Origin: Termitidicoccus mucosus | GTDB lineage: Bacteria > Verrucomicrobiota > Verrucomicrobiia > Opitutales > Opitutaceae | DNA: 64,000 nt | Assembly (NCBI RefSeq): GCF_038725785.1 | Contig: NZ_CP109796.1 | Location: 5,890,501-5,954,500 of the forward strand | Direction of reading: 5' to 3' | Part shown: positions 25,614-33,850 of the stretch, in pieces | How positions within the stretch are numbered: the stretch's first letter is position 1 | How the letters are laid out: each line of letters starts with the position of its first letter | Translations under genes and position numbers: made by a program | The notes under the pieces: model-generated | Databases searched by the model: none | Told to the model about the DNA's origin: nothing | What the model saw: the letters and a program-made list of their open reading frames with translations, nothing else

Positions 25614-27731
25614 TTATGGCTCGACCAGGATTTCCCCGGTGGCGGGCTCGGGCGCGCCGAGCGCGATGGCGCGCGGGCCGGGCGAGGCGGAGCCGATGAC
25701 CAGCCCGTGGCGGCCGGGCGCGAGCACGGGGCGGCCCTCGGCGTCGAACTGGCGGAAGGCGTCGCTCGCGATTTCGAAAAACACTTTCATGGTCGAGCGC
25801 GGGGGCAGCTCGATTTTTTGGAAATCGAGCAGCACGGCGCGCGGCGCGTCCGGCCAGTCCCGCGGCGGGACCAGATAACATTGCACGGTTTCGTTCACGG
25901 CGCGGTCGCCGGTGTTTTCGACGGTGGTGCGGAGAATGACGGTTTGGCCGGGACGCAATGCCGGCGGCTCCACGGCGAGCGGGCCGTAGGCGACGCGCGT
26001 GTAGCCGAGGCCGAAGCCGAACGGATACAGCGGCTCCTTTTCGGCGAAGCGATAGGTGCGGCCGCGCATCGCATAGTCGTCGAACGGCGGCAGGTCGGCG
26101 GTCGCGCGCGGCACGGTGACGGGCAGACGGCCCGACGGCGGGACATCGCCGAACAGCACATCGGCCAGCGCGGTGCCGCCCTCGCAGCCGGGATACCAGA
26201 CGTGCAGCACGGCGTCGCAAAGCTCATGCGCCTCGGGCGCCGCGATGGCGCTGCCGCCGGTGAGCACGAGCACGAGTTTTTTCGAGTGCCCGCGCAGTTC
26301 GCGGAGAAACGCGAGCTGGTTGGGCGGCAGCTCGATGGCGCGGCGGTCGCCGCCCGTGGCGGAGGCGACGGTGTCGCCCTCCTCGCCCTCCAGCGTCGGG
26401 TCGAGGCCCATGACGGCGATGACGATCTCGGACGACTCGGCGGCGGGAAAGGTGTAGTTCACCCCGGGCGCGCCGTCCTGCGAGAGCGGACAGCCGACGC
26501 GGTATTTCACGCGGGTGCCGTCGGCCACGCGCCCGGTGATGCCCTCCATCAACGTGACAAGGCGCGAACTGACGCCGTAGTAGTTCCCGAGGAGGACGTT
26601 GATGCTCGCGGCGGTCGGGCCGACGACGAGGATGCTGGCGGGATCGCGGCGGAGCGGAAGCAGGTTGTCCTTGTTTTTCAGCAGCACGATGGACTCGGCG
26701 GCGGCGAGGCGGGCGAGCGCGCGGTGCTCCGCGCAATCCACCACGCTCACGGGCACCCGGCTGTGCGGCACGCGCTCCGGCGGGTCGAACAGGCCGAGGC
26801 GGAATTTCACCGCGAGCAGGCGGCGCAGCGACGCGTCGATTTCCGCCTCGGAGACGAGGCCGCGGCGCACGGCGACGACGAGGTCGTTGTAGGTGCACCC
26901 GCAGTTCAGGTCGCAGCCGCGGCGCACGGCGAGCGCGGCGGACTCGGCGGCGTCGGCGGTGACTTTGTGGTGCTGGTGAAAGTCGTCGATGGCGCCGCAG
27001 TCGCTCACGACGTGGCCGGCGAATTTCCAGCGCCCGCGCAGCACCTCGCCGAGCAGGAACTTGCTGGCGCAGGCGGGTTCGCCGCGGACGCGGTTGTAGG
27101 CGCCCATGACGGCCTCGACGCCGGCGTCCACGAGTTTTTTGAAGGCGGGCAGATAGGTTTCCTCGAGATCCTTGGCCGAGGGCCGCGCGTCGAAGGAATG
27201 GCGCTCGTCCTCGGGGCCGCTGTGCACGGCGAAGTGTTTCGCGCAGGCGGTGACCTTGTAATAGTGCGGATGCCCGCCCTGGAGCCCGCGCACCATCGCG
27301 GCGCCGAGTTCGCCGGAAAGCAGCGGGTCCTCGCCGAACGTCTCCTGGCCCCGGCCCCAGCGCGGGTCGCGAAAGATGTTCACGTTGGGCGTCCAGAACG
27401 TGAGCCCCTGATACTGGCCGTGCAGCCCGGCGGCGTCGGCGGCGTGGTGCTTGGCGCGCGCCTCGGTCGCGATGACGTCGGCGATGCGGCCGACCAGCGC
27501 GCGGTTCCAGGTGGCGGCGAGGCCGATGACCTGCGGGAAGACGGTCGCGCGGCCGTTGCGTCCGACGCCGTGGCAGGCTTCGCTCCACCAGTTGTAGGCG
27601 GGGATGCCGAGCCGCTCCACGGGATTGTTCTCGTGGACGAGCTGGTTGATCTTTTCCTCCAGCGTGAGGCGCGAGACGAGATCGTCGATGCGCGCCGCCA
27701 GCGTGAGGTCGGGATTGCGAAAGGGATGCAT
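25614..27731 (-). CDS. GH3 beta-xylosidase/beta-glucosidase
   Basis: This 705-residue protein has no signal peptide, so it is probably cytoplasmic. The N-terminal barrel (residues about 20-310) has AYNWWSEACHGVGRNGRATV, typical of xylan-active GH3, KHFAVHSGPEDERHSFDA and the nucleophile Asp244 in VSDCGAIDDFHQHH. The (alpha/beta)6 sandwich follows (SIVLLKNKDNLLPLR, VMGLDPTLEGEEGD), and a C-terminal fibronectin-III-like domain ends it. It would split imported xylo-oligosaccharides to xylose for XylA/XylB. A near-perfect copy of the proposed regulon operator lies 108 bp upstream, shared with the divergent esterase-GH2-GH43 gene. The beta-helix enzyme follows on the same strand. Confidence 0.93.
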   Translation of the reverse strand: MHPFRNPDLTLAARIDDLVSRLTLEEKINQLVHENNPVERLGIPAYNWWSEACHGVGRNGRATVFPQVIGLAATWNRALVGRIADVIATEARAKHHAADAAGLHGQYQGLTFWTPNVNIFRDPRWGRGQETFGEDPLLSGELGAAMVRGLQGGHPHYYKVTACAKHFAVHSGPEDERHSFDARPSAKDLEETYLPAFKKLVDAGVEAVMGAYNRVRGEPACASKFLLGEVLRGRWKFAGHVVSDCGAIDDFHQHHKVTADAAESAALAVRRGCDLNCGCTYNDLVVAVRRGLVSEAEIDASLRRLLAVKFRLGLFDPPERVPHSRVPVSVVDCAEHRALARLAAAESIVLLKNKDNLLPLRRDPASILVVGPTAASINVLLGNYYGVSSRLVTLMEGITGRVADGTRVKYRVGCPLSQDGAPGVNYTFPAAESSEIVIAVMGLDPTLEGEEGDTVASATGGDRRAIELPPNQLAFLRELRGHSKKLVLVLTGGSAIAAPEAHELCDAVLHVWYPGCEGGTALADVLFGDVPPSGRLPVTVPRATADLPPFDDYAMRGRTYRFAEKEPLYPFGFGLGYTRVAYGPLAVEPPALRPGQTVILRTTVENTGDRAVNETVQCYLVPPRDWPDAPRAVLLDFQKIELPPRSTMKVFFEIASDAFRQFDAEGRPVLAPGRHGLVIGSASPGPRAIALGAPEPATGEILVEP

Positions 27732-27838
27732 GTTTTTAATTTTGGAGGCTCAATGATGGCTTGGGGTTGGCCCGGAAGACGGGCCGGATGCGAGAGGGGC
27801 AGGATTTAGCGCGGGTCCATATCTTCAAAACCCATGGC

Positions 27839-27854
27839 GCTCTAACTTTAGAGC
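27839..27854. promoter_or_regulatory. Xylan-regulon operator between GH3 and the divergent fusion gene
   Basis: GCTCTAACTTTAGAGC is a perfect 7-2-7 palindrome. Compared with the site at 39069 (GTTCTAACTTTAGAAC) the second and fifteenth bases both change (T to C and A to G), so symmetry is kept. Both sites are followed by AAAATAA. This paired change is strong evidence that the palindrome itself is selected, as for a dimeric LacI-type repressor. Confidence 0.8.
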
Positions 27855-27955
27855 AAAATAATATCTGTATTTTGGAACGCGGCACGCAATGTCTCCTGCC
27901 GCAAGCTGAAAACAAAAGCCTGCGGCTCGAAGCGGTGCCACCCTTGTTCTTTCCT

Positions 27956-28048
27956 CTTTATTCTTTCTCTTTCCTCTTTCTCCCGCCTCCTTTTCCGCCC
28001 GTTACGCCGGCTGGAGGAAAGAAGAAAGAGGAAAGAGAAAGAATAAAG
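27956..28048. repeat. Long-stem inverted repeat with pyrimidine/purine arms, copy 2
   Basis: The 27-nt arms (27956-27982 and 28022-28048) pair at 26 of 27 positions and match the arms of the element at 5083-5160. The 39-nt loop is unrelated. It lies between the operator and the start of the fusion gene, so it would be in the 5' untranslated region if transcription starts near the operator. Confidence 0.85.
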
Positions 28049-28122
28049 ACAGAGAAGAAAGATCCCGGCAGGGTGACATTATTTCGAACCGCAGCCAAAA
28101 TTAACCCTCTGCCTTTGCCGAT

Positions 28123-31100
28123 ATGAACACCTCAATTATCCGCGTCCGGTCGAATGCCCCGGCCCTCATCGCATGCCTTTGCGCGCTCGCCGCGTCGTTT
28201 TGTTTTTCGTGCGCCGCGCCGCGAATGACCGCCGCGCCCGCCGCCTCCGCTCCCGGCGACGCCGCGTGGCGGCGCGGCGACGTCAACTCCCAGCTCGCGC
28301 ACGAGCAGCTCCTCGACAAGGCCCGCCGGGGCAGGATCGACGCCTATTTCCTCGGCGACTCGATCACGCGGCGCTGGGGCGCGACGGATTATCCGCGCTA
28401 CCTGTCGCATTGGCAAAAAAGCTTTCACGGCTGGAACGCCGCGAACTTCGGCTGGGGCGGCGACTCGACGCAAAACATCCTCTGGCGGATCACCCATGGC
28501 GAACTCGACGGCGTGAATCCCAAGGTCATCGTGCTGCTTGCCGGCACCAACAACATCGGCGGGACGCCCCGCCCGAATGCGGCGGTCGAGACGGCCAAAG
28601 GCATCGAGGCCATCCTCGGCGTCTGCAAGGCCAAGGCCCCTGGCGCCACCATCGTCCTCACGGCTATTTTCCCGCGCAACGACAGCGCCCTCGCGAACCC
28701 GGTCATCAACGAAACCAACGCGCGCATCGCCCGGCTCGCCGACGGCGGCGCCGTCCGCTTTCTCGACATCAACGACCAGCTGGCGGACAAGGACGGCACG
28801 CTCCTCGAAGGCGTGACGGAGGACGGGCTGCACCTTTCGCTGAAAGGTTATGAAATCTGGGCGGAAAACCTGAAGCCGCTTCTCGCCGAACTCCTCGGCC
28901 CGCCCGCGGTGGTCGATTACGCCCCGCCCCCGACCGGCGACCCGAAGGCGGCACCGCCCGCGGCGGCATCGTCAACGGAGACGCTTCGCGAAAAAACATC
29001 CCTGAACCTGGGCTGGCGTTTCAAAAAATACGAGGCGTCGGAAACCCCGGACAACCTGATCTACGACCGGCGCCCGGCGACGCAAAGCCGGGATTACACC
29101 GTGGCCGACGCCATGCCCACCGAGGCGGAAAAGCCGGAGGACGGGGCCACGCCCGCGCCGGTGCTCAAGCCTTGGATTCTGCCCACCGGCAACGCCTTCA
29201 TCAAGGACCCCGCGAAGCGGCACGCGCGCCCGCCCGGCAATCCCGGCGGCGACTTCGCCTTTGTGCGGGCCGACCACGACGACAGCGAGTGGGAGCGGGT
29301 GGACCTGCCGCATGACTGGGCGATCAAGGGGCCGTTTCTCGCCAGCGGGCCGACCGGCGGCATGGGACGTCTCCCGAGTTGGGGCGTGGCCTGGTATCGG
29401 AAAAAACTGTTCGTCCCGGCGGCGGACGCGGGCAAATCCATCTTCCTCGAAATCGACGGCGCGATGTCCTACGCGATGGTCTGGCTCAATGGCCGGCTGG
29501 TCGGCGGCTGGCCGTCCGGCTACACCTCGTGGCGCGTCGATCTCACGCCGCACGTCGTGCCGGGCGGCATCAACCAGCTCGCCATCCGCCTCGACAATCC
29601 GCCGGAGTCGTCGCGCTGGTATCCCGGCGGCGGCATCTATCGCCACGTCTGGCTGACCAAGACCCATCCGGTCCACGTGGCGCAGTGGGGCACATTTGTG
29701 ACGACGCGGCAGGTTTCGAGGGAGTCGGCCACGATCGATTTGGAGGTCGCGCTCGACAACGATTCGCAAACCGGCGAGGCCGTGAGCGTGTCCACGGAAA
29801 TCTTCGCGCTCGACGCCGACGGGCGGAAAACCGGCGCGCCCGTGGCCCGCTTCGCGCCGCTGAAAACACAGGTCGGGGCCGGCGCGGGCGCCAAGGTCAG
29901 GGGTTCCGTCACCCTCGCCAGTCCGCGGCTCTGGGGGCCGCCGCCCGCGCAACAGCCGCACCTCTACGTGGCGGTCACCACGGTTGCGCGGGACGCGCCG
30001 GACGGCGGGCCGGTCGATCGCTACGAGACGCGCTTCGGCATTCGCGACATCCGTTTCGACCCTGGCCAAGGCGTTTTCGTCAACGGCGAGCATGTCCGCC
30101 TGCAAGGCGTCAACTTGCACCACGACCTCGGCGCGCTGGGCGCGGCCTTCAACCTGCGCGCGGCGCAGCGCCAGTTGGAGCTGCTCCGCGAGATGGGCTG
30201 CAACGCCCTCCGCTCCGCGCATAATCCGCCCGCCCCCGAATTGCTGGAGCTGGCCGACCGGATGGGCTTTCTCGTGATGGACGAGTCCTTCGATGCGTGG
30301 GAGCGCAAGAAAACCCCGCTCGACTTCCACCTCGTCTTCCCCGACTGGCACGAGCAGGACATGCGCGCGATGCTCCGCCGCGACCGCAACCACCCGTCGG
30401 TGTTTCTCTGGAGCATCGGCAACGAGGTGGGCGAGCAATACACCGGCGAAGAGGGCGCCGCCCTCGCGCGGCGCCTGCACGACATCGTGCGCGAGGAGGA
30501 CCCCGCCCGCCCCACCACCACGGCGATGAACTTTGCCAAACCCGACATGCCGCTGCCCGCCGCGGTCGATGTGATCGCGCTCAACTATCAGGGCGAGGGC
30601 ATCCGCCAGGAGCCGGAGTTCGAGGGCACCGACCGCATCCGCACCCCGCCGATGTATCCGGCCTTCCGCGCCGCGTTTCCGGACAAGGTGATCCTCGGCT
30701 CCGAGACGGCTTCGGCCTTCAGCAGCCGCGGCGTGTATCTGTTCCCGGTCTCGCCGCTCGTCAGCGCGCCCGTGCGCGATGGCAGCGGCGGTGACTCGGC
30801 CAGCCGCCACGTGACCGCCTACGAACGGCACGCCGTGGATTTCGGCGCCACTGCGGACAAGGTCTTCGCCTCGCTTGACCGCCATCCCTTCGTGGCCGGC
30901 GAATTTGTCTGGACCGGCTGGGACCACCTCGGCGAGCCCACGCCCTACTACGCCTCGCGCAGTTCGTATTGCGGCATCATCGACCTGGCGGGTTTCAAAA
31001 AAGACCGCTTCCATCTCTACCAATCCCGCTGGCGCCCCGACCTGCCGATGGCGCACATCCTGCCGCACTGGACCTGGCCGGAGCGCGTCGGCGAGGTCAC

Positions 31101-33351
31101 GCCCGTGCACGTCTTCACCTCCGGCGACGAGGCCGAATTGTTTCTCAACGGCCGGTCGCTCGGTCGAAAGAAAAAAGCGCCCTTTCAATACCGCCTGACC
31201 TGGGACGAGGTTGTTTACGAACCCGGCGAACTGAAGGTCGTCGCTTACAAAAACGGCGGCGCATGGGCGGACGCCGCGGTGAAAACAGCGGGGGCGCCCG
31301 CGCGGCTTGAGGCCGTGCCGGACCGGCCCGTGATCCAGGCCGACGGATGCGACTTGTCCTTTGTGACCGTGCGCGTGCTGGACCGGGACGGCATCGTCGC
31401 ACCCCGCGCCGCCAGCCGGATCGCGTTCCGCGTCGAGGGGCCGGGCGAGATCGTCGCCACCGACAACGGCGATCCCACCAGCTTCGTGCCGTTCCCGTCG
31501 CACGAGCGCGAGGCGTTCAACGGCCACTGCCTCGTGATCGTGCGCGGAAAGCCCGGCCACCCGGGCGCCATCACGCTGCGCGCCGAATCCGAATCGCTCC
31601 AGGGCGCCGCCGTGACGGTGCAGACCGTCGTTGCCGCCGCCACCCCCGTCGCGGAATCGCCGGAGACGCGCTGGGCCGAGTTTACCTCGTTCACCTACGA
31701 GGGCCGCGACCCCGTCTTTGACCGGCAGCCGCCCTCGCCCTCGCAATATTATAATCCCATCCTCCCCGGCTTTTATCCCGACCCGGACATTTGCCGCGCG
31801 GGAAAGGATTTTTATCTGATTAATTCCTCTTTCTCCTACTACCCGGGCGTCCCCATTTTCCACAGCACCGACTTGGTCAACTGGACCCAGCTCGGCCATG
31901 TCCTCGACCGCCCCTCGCAGCTCGACCTCGACGGGCTGCCCGTGTCGAGCGGCATCTTCGCGCCGGCCATCACGCATCACGACGGCCTGTTTTATATGAT
32001 AACCACCAATGTCCGCGGCATTGGCAATTTCTACGTCACCGCGAAGGACCCCGCCGGCCCCTGGTCCGACCCGGTGACGCTGCCGGAAATCGACGGCATC
32101 GATCCCTCGTTCTTTTTCGACGACGACGGCCGCGCCTACATCGTCCACAACGGCCCGCCGCCGGACAACAAGCCGCTCTACGACGGGCACCGCGCCATCT
32201 GGCTGTGGGAGTTCGACCCCGCGGTCCGCGCCGTGAATGGCAAAGGCCGCATCATCGTCAACGGCGGCGTTCGCCTCGCGGACAAACCCGTGTGGATCGA
32301 GGGTCCGCATATTTTTAAGCGGAACGGTTTTTATTACCTGTGCGCGGCGGAAGGCGGCACCAGCGTCAACCATTCGCAAGTCGTCTTTCGCACGCGCTCG
32401 CTCGCGGAGCCGTTCGAGCCCTTCCCCGGCAATCCCATCCTCACCCAGCGCGACCTGGACCCATTGCGCCCCGACCCCGTCACCAGCCTCGGGCACGCCG
32501 CCCTCGTCGATGCCGGCAACGGCGAATGGTGGGCGGTCTTCCTCGGCGTGCGCCCCTACGAGGGCAACCACTACAACACGGGCCGCGAGACCTTCCTGCT
32601 GCCGGTGCGGTGGGAGAACGACTGGCCGGTGATCCTGAAAAAAGGCGCCGCCCTGCCGCGCGTGTTGCCGCGCCCCGGGCTGCCCGCGTCCGCCGGGGCC
32701 GGGGGCGCGCCCTCCTCCGGCGCCGTCCCGCTCACCGGCTCGTTCACCTGGCGCGATGACTTCGACGACGCGCGCCTCGGGCTGCCGTGGGTTTTCCTGC
32801 GCACGCCCCGCGAGCGTTGGTGGAGCCTCACCGCGCGGCCCGGCTCGCTGCTCATCGCCCCGCGCCCGGTCGCGCTGCACTCCGCGAAAAACAAGGACGC
32901 CCGCGCCAATGGCAACCCCTCCTTCATCGCGCGTCGCCAGCAGCACGGGAATTTCACCGCCGCCGCCACGCTCGCCGTGAACGCGGAGACCGCCGCGGGC
33001 GAGGCCGGCCTCGCCGCGCTGCAAAACGACACGAATTATTTCTTTCTCGGCGTGCGCATCGGGGACGGGAAGGCGCGGGAGATTTTTCTCGAAACCCATA
33101 CCGGCAAATCCGTCGCGCCGGAAATCATCGCCCGCGCGCCGCTGCCCGGCCGCGCCGGACCGGGCGAGTCCATTGAACTCAGAATCACGGGCGCGGGAAA
33201 AGACTACAGCTTCGCCTACCGCCTCCGCGGCGACGACACTTGGAATGTGCTGAAGGAAAATGCGGACGGCCGCATCCTGGGCACGCAGTCGGCGGGCGGC
33301 TTTGTCGGCGCGGTGCTCGGCCTGTATGCCCGCGCGCCGCAAGCGAGGTAA
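28123..33351 (+). CDS. Trimodular SGNH esterase - GH2 - GH43 enzyme (1742 residues)
   Basis: The N-terminus has a signal sequence (LIACLCALAASFCFSC). Residues about 45-265 are a SGNH/GDSL hydrolase with Ser80 in FLGDSITRRW, the GTNN block and Asp234/His237 in EDGLHLSLKGYE, as in acetyl-xylan esterases. Residues about 290-1180 are a GH2 enzyme with sugar-binding and Ig-like domains, acid/base Glu768 in SIGNEVGEQ and nucleophile Glu861 in LGSETASAF. Residues about 1205-1742 are a GH43 propeller with base Asp1220 in FYPDPDICR, acid Glu1393 in WIEGPHIFKR and a C-terminal beta-sandwich. All three active sites look intact. Together they could deacetylate and debranch one xylan oligomer. The frame is continuous and Pro/Ala-rich linkers separate the modules, so it is a true fusion. 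It is divergent from GH3 with an operator between them. Confidence 0.92.
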   Translation: MNTSIIRVRSNAPALIACLCALAASFCFSCAAPRMTAAPAASAPGDAAWRRGDVNSQLAHEQLLDKARRGRIDAYFLGDSITRRWGATDYPRYLSHWQKSFHGWNAANFGWGGDSTQNILWRITHGELDGVNPKVIVLLAGTNNIGGTPRPNAAVETAKGIEAILGVCKAKAPGATIVLTAIFPRNDSALANPVINETNARIARLADGGAVRFLDINDQLADKDGTLLEGVTEDGLHLSLKGYEIWAENLKPLLAELLGPPAVVDYAPPPTGDPKAAPPAAASSTETLREKTSLNLGWRFKKYEASETPDNLIYDRRPATQSRDYTVADAMPTEAEKPEDGATPAPVLKPWILPTGNAFIKDPAKRHARPPGNPGGDFAFVRADHDDSEWERVDLPHDWAIKGPFLASGPTGGMGRLPSWGVAWYRKKLFVPAADAGKSIFLEIDGAMSYAMVWLNGRLVGGWPSGYTSWRVDLTPHVVPGGINQLAIRLDNPPESSRWYPGGGIYRHVWLTKTHPVHVAQWGTFVTTRQVSRESATIDLEVALDNDSQTGEAVSVSTEIFALDADGRKTGAPVARFAPLKTQVGAGAGAKVRGSVTLASPRLWGPPPAQQPHLYVAVTTVARDAPDGGPVDRYETRFGIRDIRFDPGQGVFVNGEHVRLQGVNLHHDLGALGAAFNLRAAQRQLELLREMGCNALRSAHNPPAPELLELADRMGFLVMDESFDAWERKKTPLDFHLVFPDWHEQDMRAMLRRDRNHPSVFLWSIGNEVGEQYTGEEGAALARRLHDIVREEDPARPTTTAMNFAKPDMPLPAAVDVIALNYQGEGIRQEPEFEGTDRIRTPPMYPAFRAAFPDKVILGSETASAFSSRGVYLFPVSPLVSAPVRDGSGGDSASRHVTAYERHAVDFGATADKVFASLDRHPFVAGEFVWTGWDHLGEPTPYYASRSSYCGIIDLAGFKKDRFHLYQSRWRPDLPMAHILPHWTWPERVGEVTPVHVFTSGDEAELFLNGRSLGRKKKAPFQYRLTWDEVVYEPGELKVVAYKNGGAWADAAVKTAGAPARLEAVPDRPVIQADGCDLSFVTVRVLDRDGIVAPRAASRIAFRVEGPGEIVATDNGDPTSFVPFPSHEREAFNGHCLVIVRGKPGHPGAITLRAESESLQGAAVTVQTVVAAATPVAESPETRWAEFTSFTYEGRDPVFDRQPPSPSQYYNPILPGFYPDPDICRAGKDFYLINSSFSYYPGVPIFHSTDLVNWTQLGHVLDRPSQLDLDGLPVSSGIFAPAITHHDGLFYMITTNVRGIGNFYVTAKDPAGPWSDPVTLPEIDGIDPSFFFDDDGRAYIVHNGPPPDNKPLYDGHRAIWLWEFDPAVRAVNGKGRIIVNGGVRLADKPVWIEGPHIFKRNGFYYLCAAEGGTSVNHSQVVFRTRSLAEPFEPFPGNPILTQRDLDPLRPDPVTSLGHAALVDAGNGEWWAVFLGVRPYEGNHYNTGRETFLLPVRWENDWPVILKKGAALPRVLPRPGLPASAGAGGAPSSGAVPLTGSFTWRDDFDDARLGLPWVFLRTPRERWWSLTARPGSLLIAPRPVALHSAKNKDARANGNPSFIARRQQHGNFTAAATLAVNAETAAGEAGLAALQNDTNYFFLGVRIGDGKAREIFLETHTGKSVAPEIIARAPLPGRAGPGESIELRITGAGKDYSFAYRLRGDDTWNVLKENADGRILGTQSAGGFVGAVLGLYARAPQAR

Positions 33352-33417
33352 CCCCTCCGTCGTGCAGGCGCATCCGGGACGCGCTGTATTCAATTTTTCG
33401 TTTAATTGGCCGCGCCT

Positions 33418-33494
33418 TGCTGTATCACGCTAAACAAATACGCGCGCCGCCCCTACCTGTTGCGACAGAATAAACGGGAAATACTCTAAAATAA
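33418..33494. repeat. Duplicated 77-bp block, copy 1
   Basis: This block matches 38424-38500 at roughly three quarters of positions, with exact cores such as TCACGCTAAACA and GTTGCGACAGAATAAAC. The two copies lie about 5 kb apart and flank the TonB receptor gene in the same orientation. It could be a remnant of a mobile element or a shared promoter or terminator segment. Confidence 0.65.
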
Positions 33495-33850
33495 TTGTCT
33501 TATTTCGACCGCGTCGCAGCCGTTCTAGATAATCGGTGGTTAAAAAGCTTCTGCAACAGACTGCGGCGCGGCCGCCTGCCCGCGCTATAATTAGAATTAT
33601 AAGCCGCGTGCGCGCGAAGCAAGTTTTCTACAACTTGTCGGCAGATTCTTACCTCCTCCCTCGCGTAGCTGTGGCGCTCTCATTGCACACACGCTGCTTT
33701 CCCACTCCCTCCCTTCGTATCTTGGACACAAACCGCCTCTCCTTCCCCGGCCCCGTTCCTCGCTCCTGTCCCGTGACGATGCGATTGCGTGCAATTTGCA
33801 CGCCGGACCGCCGCTGCGGAAAAAACTTCCTCGCAAACCACCACACTGCC
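33495..33850 (+). other. Leader region of the xylan-locus TonB receptor
   Basis: This stretch precedes the receptor ATG. It is open in the receptor frame from 33536, but the residues encoded there are not like any receptor, and a signal peptide begins only at 33851. TATAAT at 33586-33591 could be a -10 box. CGCTATAATTAGAA (33583-33596) keeps one half of the operator core (TTAGAA) but not the other. Confidence 0.4.

Noticed and set aside
28972-33393. 1473-residue open frame opposite the trimodular enzyme
   Set aside because: It is Arg/Ala/Gly/Val-rich and without family features; the plus-strand frame has three intact catalytic domains.
33583-33596. CGCTATAATTAGAA as a fifth regulon operator before the TonB receptor
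   Set aside because: Only one half-site matches and the palindrome is absent; it may simply be a -10 region.
33536-33850. Upstream extension of the xylan TonB receptor frame
   Set aside because: The signal peptide begins at 33851 and the earlier residues are unlike receptors; it is a leader that happens to be open.
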